Assembly (NCBI RefSeq): GCF_011762195.1
Contig: NZ_JAASQK010000013.1
Coordinates: 1 to 42,525, forward strand
Source of the DNA: Sphingomonas oligoaromativorans
Lineage (GTDB): Bacteria > Pseudomonadota > Alphaproteobacteria > Sphingomonadales > Sphingomonadaceae
Direction of reading: 5' to 3'
Length of the DNA stretch: 42,525 bases
Of this stretch, positions 36,679 to 42,525 are shown piece after piece. A model generated the notes under the pieces. The model was not told the DNA's origin. It saw only the letters and a list, made by a program, of their open reading frames with translations, and searched no databases. Position 1 is the stretch's first letter; every line of letters starts with the position of its first letter. Both the position numbers and the translations under genes were made by a program.

Positions 36679-37431
36679 CTACCGGGGCGTGTAGGCGTTG
36701 CCGGAGCCGAGGAATTTCCGGGTCGCGCCCTCTGCATCCGATTGGGCCTGGGTGCGATTGGCTCGTGCGATCGCATCGGCGCGATACTGGGCCGCCATCA
36801 GCGTCTGGAGCTGGAACTGCTGCTTGGCGACGAGCGCGAGCAACTGGTTGGTGGCCTGGGCGACCTGAAGCGCACCCTCGGCGCCTTGGCTGCGCTGGAC
36901 GATGCCGTCGAGCGTGCTCGCGTCGGCGGCGACATTCTCCACCACCTGCGCCTGCACGGTCATGCTGTGCTTGTAGGCGTCCATCGAGGCATCGAGACGG
37001 GTACGCGCGTCGACGACGTGCTGGTCGTTGGTGAGCGCCTGGTTGAAGCTGGTCGGGAACAGCGCCCGGAATTGCTGGTCGAGCCCGGCGACGCGGAACT
37101 GGATCGTCTGCGCCTGGCCCATCAGCTGGTCGATCTGCTGGATCGTCCGGGTGGTCGCCTGCAATTCGGGGAACGTGATCGTCGTCAGGTTCCTGGCCTG
37201 GTTGGTCAGGCTCTGTGCCTGGTTTTGCAGCATCCGGATCTGGTTGTTGATCTGCTGGAGCGTGCGCGCGGCCATCAGGATGTTCTGGCTGTAATTGCTG
37301 GGATCGAAGACGGTGAACTGCGCCCGCGCCGGCGTGGTGGTCGAGATGACCCCCATCAGGAGCGATCCACCGGCACCGATCAGCAGCGCACCGGCCGTCA
37401 GGGCTTTCCTCAAGGACCGTTTCTTCGTCAT
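36679..37431 (-). CDS. trbJ: TrbJ-family conjugation protein
   Basis: A 250-residue exported, mostly helical protein: signal peptide ending near TPARA, then FTVFDPSNYSQNILMAARTLQQINNQIRMLQ-type sequence (about 38-70), characteristic of TrbJ, with long coiled-coil stretches. Related to VirB5, it may sit at the pilus tip or periplasm. It overlaps the trbE stop by ATGA. Confidence 0.9.
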   Translation of the reverse strand: MTKKRSLRKALTAGALLIGAGGSLLMGVISTTTPARAQFTVFDPSNYSQNILMAARTLQQINNQIRMLQNQAQSLTNQARNLTTITFPELQATTRTIQQIDQLMGQAQTIQFRVAGLDQQFRALFPTSFNQALTNDQHVVDARTRLDASMDAYKHSMTVQAQVVENVAADASTLDGIVQRSQGAEGALQVAQATNQLLALVAKQQFQLQTLMAAQYRADAIARANRTQAQSDAEGATRKFLGSGNAYTPR

Positions 37432-39112
37432 GCGGCTTCTCCTCGGGGGCTGGAGGGTCGGGGAGCGGGAAAGTGGCCAAGCAGATCGGCGGCCCAGCCA
37501 AGGTCGGCGTCGCGCAGGAAGCGGTCGGCAAAGGCCTCGGCGCCATGTTCGGCGAGGATGGTATCGATCCGGCGCTGGCTGGCGGGATCGGAGGCCCCGC
37601 AGAGTGCGAGCGCGATCGGCCTGAGCCCGAGCTCGAAGAGGCGGTTTCCGCGCGCGGATTGCAGATAATAATGGCGCTTGGGCGTAGCCCGGCTGATCAG
37701 CTCGATCTGGCGGTCGTTGAGACCGAACCGGGCATAGGCCTCGCGGCTCTGCGGCTCGATCGCACGATCATTGGGAAGCAGAATGCGCGGCGGGCAGCTT
37801 TCGATGATCGCGGGCGCGATGCTGCTGCCCACGATATCCGCCAGGCTTTGGGTCGCGAACAGGACCGCCACGTTTTTCTTGCGCAGGGTCTTCAGCCATT
37901 CGCGGATGCGCGCGGCGAAGAGCGGGTGATCGAGGAAGATCCAGGCCTCGTCGAGGATCAGCAATGTCGGCCGGCCGTCGAAGCGCTCCTCGAGCCTGTG
38001 GAACAGGTAGGTCAGGACGGGCGCGACGACGCCCGATGCCCCAAGCAGCGCCTCGGTCTCGAAGCACTGGACATCGGCGAAGGTGAGGCCGCTTGTCGAC
38101 GCGTCGAGCAGCCGGCCGTGCGGACCGTCCAGCGTATAGGGCTGGATGGCGGTGCGCAGCGCATTGGACTGGAGCAGAAGCGCCAGGCCGGTCATCGTGC
38201 GTTCCTGCGGTGGTGCCGATGCCAGGCTGCCGAGCGCTGACCAGACCGCATCCTTGACTTGCGGATCGACGGTCACGCGCTCGGCGTCGAGAAGCGCCGC
38301 GATCCATGTCGAGGCCCAGCTTCGCTCCGTGGGATCATCGATCCGCAGCAGGGGCTGAAACGCCAGGGCGTCTCCGTCCGAAGCACCGAGCGCGTGGTGC
38401 GTGCCGCCCATCGCCAGCACGGCGGCGCGGGCTGAAAATCCCCTTGTCGAAGATGATGACCTGCGCTTGGGCGTAGCGGCGGAACTGCAGCGCGATCAGG
38501 GCCAGCAGCACGGACTTGCCGGCCCCGGTCGGCCCCACGACCATCATGTGACCGACGTCGCCGACATGGGTGGACAGGCGAAAGGGCGTCGACCCGGCCG
38601 TCTGCGCCACCAGCAGCGGCGGGCATTCCGTCCGCGTGATTCCGGCGAGATGATCGTTGCCGGCGGGCCCCGCCCAGACCGCCGACAGCGGCATGAGGTG
38701 GGCGAGATTGAGCGTGTGGACGATCGGCTGCCGGACATTGGCGTAGACATGGCCGGGGATCGACGACAGCCAGGCTTCGACGGCATTGACGCCCTCGCGA
38801 ACGCGGGTGAAGCCGAGGGAGCCGACGATCCGCTCGACCTGCCGGATCTTGGTTTCGACGGCCTCGCGATCTTCGTCGCTGACGGTGATGGTCGTGGTCA
38901 GATAGCCGAAGGCGACATGGTCGCCGCCGAGCGCCTGGAGCGCGAGGTCGGCGTCCGCCACCTTGTTGTCGGCGTCGCTGTCGAGAAGCTGCGCCGGCTG
39001 ATTGTACAGCACCTCGCGCAGCAGCGCCGTGATCGACTTGCGCTTGTTGAACCATTGGCGGCGGAGTTTGGTCAGCAGTCTGGTCGCATCGGTCTTGTCG
39101 AGCGCGATGAAG
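37428..39112 (-). pseudogene. trbE: trbE, conjugation ATPase, frameshifted and missing its N-terminus
   Basis: Two frames together give the C-terminal two-thirds of TrbE/VirB4. The upstream part (from about 39112 to 38430) reads TRFIALDKTDATRLLTKLRR, ...FNKRKSITALLREV, ...LSSIPGHVYANVRQP and the Walker A GPTGAGKS. The downstream part (38420-37428) starts LAMGGTHHALGAS and contains Walker B TLLILDEAWIFLDHP. The frame shifts at the run TTTT (minus strand, 38438-38435): one T fewer would read FDKGISARAAVLAMGG continuously. The first 230 or so residues of the family are absent; homology ends abruptly at AT-rich DNA near 39113. The ATPase is therefore inactive and trbBCD are not present. Confidence 0.88.
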
Positions 39113-39290
39113 CGTGTAATATTTATTGAGGCTGATGTGCATGAATGGCGAGGTAGTAGCTATTATATCCGACGAAACTCATAGATTTTTTTGTATTATA
39201 GGTGGATTTTATATTTATTTCTGGAATTTGTTTGGTAAAAATTGGCATTGAGTATTTAAGATTTTGCCTTTCGGTCCTGTTGGATTGCCT
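39113..39290. other. AT-rich junction interrupting trbE
   Basis: About 180 nt of strikingly AT-rich sequence (poly-T and ATATTTATTT tracts) in an otherwise GC-rich window. It begins exactly where TrbE homology ends. No gene is seen; the composition suggests a foreign scrap left by an insertion or deletion. Confidence 0.65.
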
Positions 39291-39466
39291 CTACGGGATC
39301 GGAAGCGCAACGCCTTGAGCCGCTTTCTAGCTTCCATGCTGACGCTGGCGAAGGGACGGGGCTGCGGCTTGGAGCCATGCCCTCGGATGGTTTCGATGCC
39401 TCAATAGCCGATACCTTCCATCGTATGGGTCGATGTGCCCGACGGGCGGAGTAGACATTCCCTCCG
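39291..39466. other. Intergenic region upstream of xdhC
   Basis: GC content returns to normal. No gene, tRNA or clear promoter was recognised. It marks the far side of the junction. Confidence 0.4.
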
Positions 39467-40393
39467 ATGCACGATCACGATACGATCCTCATGGCCTTCC
39501 ATGCCTGGCGTGGTTCGCCGATGGCCCTCGCCACAGTGATCTCGACATGGGGATCGGCGCCGCGGCCGCGCGGGAGCCATATGCTCGTCCATGCCGATGG
39601 GCGTTTCGAGGGATCGGTATCGGGCGGGTGCGTCGAGGGCGACGTGCTGGCGCTGGCCGGGGAGGTGATCGCTTCGGGGCGCAGCGAGCGTCGCGAATAC
39701 GGCATATCGACGGCCTCCGCCTGGGAGGTGGGATTGCCCTGCGGCGGCGGTATCGAGGTTCTTGTCCAGCCGGTGTCCGTAACGGGGTTCGCGCCGTACC
39801 TGTTCGACTTGATCCGCCTCGGCCGCGATGACGGCCAGAATGTCCGGATCGAAACCGACCTGGCGACAGGACGGAGTGCGACGTCCCTTGGCAAGTCCGC
39901 ATGGCTGTTCGTCAACGACTACGCGCCGAAGCGCCGGCTTTTCATCGTGGGAGCGGTGCAGATCGCGCAGAGCTTGTCCACCATTGCCGGCACTTTGGGC
40001 CTGCGACCGGTCGTCATCGATCCGCGCGCGCGCTTCCTGACGGCGGAACGGTTTCCGGGCGCGGTGCTCGACGATCGCTGGCCGGACGAAGCGATCTCGG
40101 CATGGCGCCCCGATACGGCGAGCGCGGTCGTCACGCTGAGCCACGATCCCAAGATCGACGATCCTGGGCTGGTGGCGGCGCTCGGCTGGCCGACCGGCTA
40201 CGTGGCGGCCCTGGGTTCGCGTCGAAGCCATGCGGCTCGGCTTGATCGTCTGGTGGCCGCCGGTATCGGCGCGTCGGATCTCGCCCGCATCGAGGGGCCG
40301 GCCGGCATTGGCATCGGCGCGATCGGAGCAGCCGAAATTGCGCTGTCGATAGCCGCTGGAATGGTCTCGGCACTGGGCCGACATCGCGAATGA
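39467..40393 (+). CDS. XdhC-family molybdenum-enzyme maturation factor
   Basis: A 308-residue XdhC/CoxI-family protein. The N-terminal domain carries ALATVISTWGSAPRPRGSHM and GRFEGSVSGGCVEGDV, the family signatures with their conserved cysteine; the C-terminal Rossmann domain has RRLFIVGAVQIAQSL, VTLSHDPKIDDPGL and YVAALGSRRSHAAR. XdhC binds and sulfurates the molybdenum cofactor for xanthine dehydrogenase-type enzymes. No such enzyme is in the window, so the gene is orphaned next to the junction, or its partner lies elsewhere. Confidence 0.92.
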   Translation: MHDHDTILMAFHAWRGSPMALATVISTWGSAPRPRGSHMLVHADGRFEGSVSGGCVEGDVLALAGEVIASGRSERREYGISTASAWEVGLPCGGGIEVLVQPVSVTGFAPYLFDLIRLGRDDGQNVRIETDLATGRSATSLGKSAWLFVNDYAPKRRLFIVGAVQIAQSLSTIAGTLGLRPVVIDPRARFLTAERFPGAVLDDRWPDEAISAWRPDTASAVVTLSHDPKIDDPGLVAALGWPTGYVAALGSRRSHAARLDRLVAAGIGASDLARIEGPAGIGIGAIGAAEIALSIAAGMVSALGRHRE

Positions 40394-40428
40394 GGGACGC
40401 GTGTCGCGACTTGCATCGACGGTGGCAC

Positions 40429-40761
40429 CTAACCCACGACGAGCTTCATGGGCCGTCGGCGGGACAGGCTCGCCGATTGGGGCGTGAGTTGGTCCCGCAC
40501 GAGACCCTGAAGTTCGTGCAGTGCCCCGGCGGCCGCGTAGCTCACGGACATGATGTTGCCGAGCAGGGTTTTCACGGCATCCCGGTCGATTTCCGGGCGA
40601 TCGATCAACTGATCGATCAGCGAGGAATGCAGAATCGTGGCGCACACCTTCTGCTGGGCGTGATGCGTGATTGCGAAGAACCGATCGACGCCGCTCGACG
40701 TTGTGAGATCGAAGTCGAACTCAAACTCGGTAGTGCCGGTAGCCAAGCCAGTCTGGGCCAT
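40429..40761 (-). CDS. Hypothetical protein, unknown function
   Basis: A 110-residue protein, not recognised. An acidic-aromatic N-terminus (TTEFEFDFDLTTS) precedes helical sequence (VDRFFAITHHAQQKVCATIL; VKTLLGNIMSVSYAAAGALHELQGLV). There is no signal peptide or membrane segment. The ATG at 40761 is preferred because GGAGG lies 5 nt upstream; an ATG at 40773 adds four residues. It is divergent from the AraC gene. Confidence 0.6.
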   Translation of the reverse strand: MAQTGLATGTTEFEFDFDLTTSSGVDRFFAITHHAQQKVCATILHSSLIDQLIDRPEIDRDAVKTLLGNIMSVSYAAAGALHELQGLVRDQLTPQSASLSRRRPMKLVVG

Positions 40762-40901
40762 AATCGCCTCCATCAGTCGAGGCCGACCGTAGCGTTGCGG
40801 CGGGAGGCGCGATTGCAAAGAACGGCCATCACGTGCGCCGGACGGACGCGAAGTCGCATTCGCAGTCGGTTGACTGACATTGCCTGTCGGGGCGGCCGAC
40901 C

Positions 40902-41798
40902 ATGAGCCGGGGCGCTGACGGATTTTCGGGAAAGGCACCCTCGGCCACGGGCCCCAGCTATTTTCGGCAGGTCAGCGCCCGGGTGACCCCGGAGAACCGG
41001 CAACTGGCGCCATCCGTCCGTTTCGAAACCAACCGCCTCCATTCGGACGCGCCCGTCGCCTGGCGATTTCGCCAGCCGGAGGCCTCGCTCTTCTGGTGGG
41101 AAACCGGCTTCACTCGCTACGACCTTGACGTCGACGGCGGGAAAACGCAGGCCGACACGGCTTCGCGCCGGCCCTTCGGGCTGATTCCACCCGGAGCCGA
41201 GATCCGCGGCGAACATCACATCAAGCCCGATTGCACCTATCATATCCTCTTCATCGACCCCGCGTTTCTCGAACTGCGCGGCAAGTCGCTGCTGGGGGAG
41301 CCGCTGATCGGGTTTTCGGACACCGCCCTCGAGCGCAGCATCCGCGAACTGTCGCAATGGCGCGACGACGCGACTTTTTCACTGATGGCCGAAGGTTGGG
41401 CGCTCCAGGCCGTCGCTCGCATTCGCGCACGATTGGATGCGGAGCCCTCCAATGCCTATGCCAGCGGCGGCCTGACACCGGCGGCGTTCCGCCGCGTGCA
41501 GGATTATGTCTGCGCTCGCCTCCACGAATCCATCGGCCTGATCGAACTCGCCACGCTCGCCGGGCTGAGCGTGCGCCAGTTCAGCCGCGCATTTCGAGCA
41601 ACCACCGGGCGATCGCCCGCCCGGTTCGTCCATGATCGCCGGCTCGAACTCGCCAAGACGATGTTGCTAAGGAGCGACGTCAAGCTGACCGAGATCGCGT
41701 TCGCCTGCGGTTTCAGCCACGCACAGCATTTCTCGAACAGTTTTCACCGCGCGATCGGAATGACTCCCAGCGCTTTTCGTCGTCGCGCCTTGCTATGA
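40902..41798 (+). CDS. AraC-family transcriptional regulator
   Basis: A 298-residue regulator. The C-terminal third has two helix-turn-helix units: VQDYVCARLHESIGLIELATLAGLSVRQFSRAF and KLTEIAFACGFSHAQHFSNSFHRAIGMTPSAFR, the complete AraC signature. The N-terminal part is a variable effector domain. Target unknown; it may control the divergent hypothetical gene. Confidence 0.9.
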   Translation: MSRGADGFSGKAPSATGPSYFRQVSARVTPENRQLAPSVRFETNRLHSDAPVAWRFRQPEASLFWWETGFTRYDLDVDGGKTQADTASRRPFGLIPPGAEIRGEHHIKPDCTYHILFIDPAFLELRGKSLLGEPLIGFSDTALERSIRELSQWRDDATFSLMAEGWALQAVARIRARLDAEPSNAYASGGLTPAAFRRVQDYVCARLHESIGLIELATLAGLSVRQFSRAFRATTGRSPARFVHDRRLELAKTMLLRSDVKLTEIAFACGFSHAQHFSNSFHRAIGMTPSAFRRRALL

Positions 41799-41994
41799 GG
41801 TCGGATGGTGATCGGTTCGACGCTGGGCATCGGTCCATCGAAGGCAAACATTTCGATCGCCGGAATGATGGAAGATTATGAGTTCTCATCATCCAATGCA
41901 CGAATTGGCTGCTTCGGGAACGACTACCTTGGTAGGCTTGCGACGCACCCCGCAGCCGGGCAATGCTCGTCCGACCGGTGGAGAATTCCAACTC

Positions 41995-42372
41995 GTGTCA
42001 GAGAGTGTATCTGTCCGATCGACTCCCACGATCGCCGTCGTGGACGACGACGAAGACGTGCGTATTGCATTGGCTGAACTCATTCGTAGCCTGGGTTACG
42101 AAGCGACCCTGTTCGAGACGGCCGACGCATTTCTAGCCACATTCGCGATCGACGAGGCTGATTGTATAATCAGCGATGTCCATATGCCCGGTACGAACGG
42201 CCTCAGACTTGCCAAGCAGATTCATAAGACCGGCAAGCCGATGATCCTGATCACCGCATTCCCGTCGCCCGAACTGGAAAGGCAGGCGATGGACGCCGGC
42301 GTTCTGGCCTTTCTTCGCAAGCCGTTCGATCCCATGCTGCTGATTAACAGGCTCAACGAGCTTCTAGGCTGA
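41995..42372 (+). CDS. Receiver-only response regulator
   Basis: A 125-residue CheY/FixJ-type receiver domain with no output domain: acidic pair DDDED near residue 17-21, phosphoacceptor D61 in CIISDVHMPGTNG, T in LITAF and K109 in FLRKPF. The GTG at 41995 is chosen because coding character begins here, with GGAG about 11 nt upstream; an ATG at 41878 is in frame but its 39 extra codons have low third-position GC and no receiver similarity. Its kinase is not in the window. Confidence 0.85.
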   Translation: MSESVSVRSTPTIAVVDDDEDVRIALAELIRSLGYEATLFETADAFLATFAIDEADCIISDVHMPGTNGLRLAKQIHKTGKPMILITAFPSPELERQAMDAGVLAFLRKPFDPMLLINRLNELLG

Positions 42373-42430
42373 AGATGTTATTCGATCGGATCAATATCCA
42401 GGCGCAATACGACATCGTACTATGGTCGAA

Positions 42431-42525
42431 CTAGGTTGCGTTGACAAAGTGCGGCAACCACCTGCGGATGGCAGCGAGATTGAGGAAGCTGGCGAAGGAC
42501 AGGGCGGTCTTGTCGTAGCGGGTGG
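42431..42525 (-). mobile_element. IS5-family transposase, C-terminal end (cut by window edge)
   Basis: The minus strand reads TRYDKTALSFASFLNLAAIR then RWLPHFVNAT and stop, the C-terminus of IS5-family (IS427-like) transposases. Only the last 30 residues are in the window; the rest lies beyond the right edge. Confidence 0.85.

Noticed and set aside
36558-36776. Possible trbK between trbJ and trbL
   Set aside because: The frame has no lipobox or signal peptide and is Arg/Pro-rich; no exclusion protein can be supported.
35429-37546. 705-codon minus-strand frame over trbL and trbJ
   Set aside because: It is out of frame with both real genes and is a low-complexity Arg/Pro/Ala product.

Overview
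The window is GC-rich (roughly 65% by eye) and codes on both strands with tight ATGA-type gene overlaps. Its gene families (NrsF-type anti-sigma factor, MNIO/bufferin cluster, Czc and Cus RND pumps, trb genes with DUF2274 and AlpA) suggest an alphaproteobacterium, most likely a sphingomonad (Sphingomonas, Sphingobium or Novosphingobium type). It looks like a metal-resistance island next to the remains of an integrative conjugative element. No tRNA, rRNA or CRISPR array was seen.

Layout. 0-4 kb: a shortened GntR regulator, a DoxX-GST pair, and an SDR-DUF1223-YkgJ operon. 4.1-10.5 kb: a bufferin (copper-binding RiPP) locus. On the minus strand run bufA1, doxX, ccdA, a thioredoxin and a putative metallopeptidase; on the plus strand run an ECF sigma factor, nrsF, bufA2, bufB (MNIO) and bufC. 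10.7-14.5 kb: a LysR regulator divergent from SDR-SDR-NTF2-methyltransferase. 15-22.1 kb: czcCBA with a small His-rich secreted protein and a CDF exporter, divergent from a CadR-like MerR regulator. 22.2-29.2 kb: cusCBA-cusF plus two small secreted proteins. 29.4-31.6 kb: arsR-arsC-aqpS-arsH. 31.9-39.1 kb: a decayed trb conjugation operon (alpA, DUF2274, trbI, G, F, L, J and a broken trbE). 39.1-39.3 kb: an AT-rich junction. 39.5-42.4 kb: XdhC, a small unknown protein, an AraC regulator and a receiver-only response regulator. The right edge cuts into an IS5-type transposase.

The most interesting signal is a shared promoter, read directly from the sequence: GTAAC(C/G), exactly 16 nt, then CGTA. 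It occurs six times, each time just upstream of a transcription unit and pointing into it: doxX-gst (362-387), SDR-DUF1223-YkgJ (1580-1605), bufA1 operon (7220-7245, minus), sigma-nrsF (7281-7306), bufA2BC (8508-8533), and a Cys/Met-rich small protein ahead of the cus genes (29253-29278, minus). It resembles the promoter known for Caulobacter SigF, whose anti-sigma factor is NrsF. I infer one ECF regulon joining bufferin synthesis, thiol-redox and membrane helpers, DoxX/GST detoxification and possibly the Cus copper pump. Two other switches are legible: a CadR/MerR operator with a long promoter spacer, and a double ArsR operator around an apparently leaderless arsR promoter.
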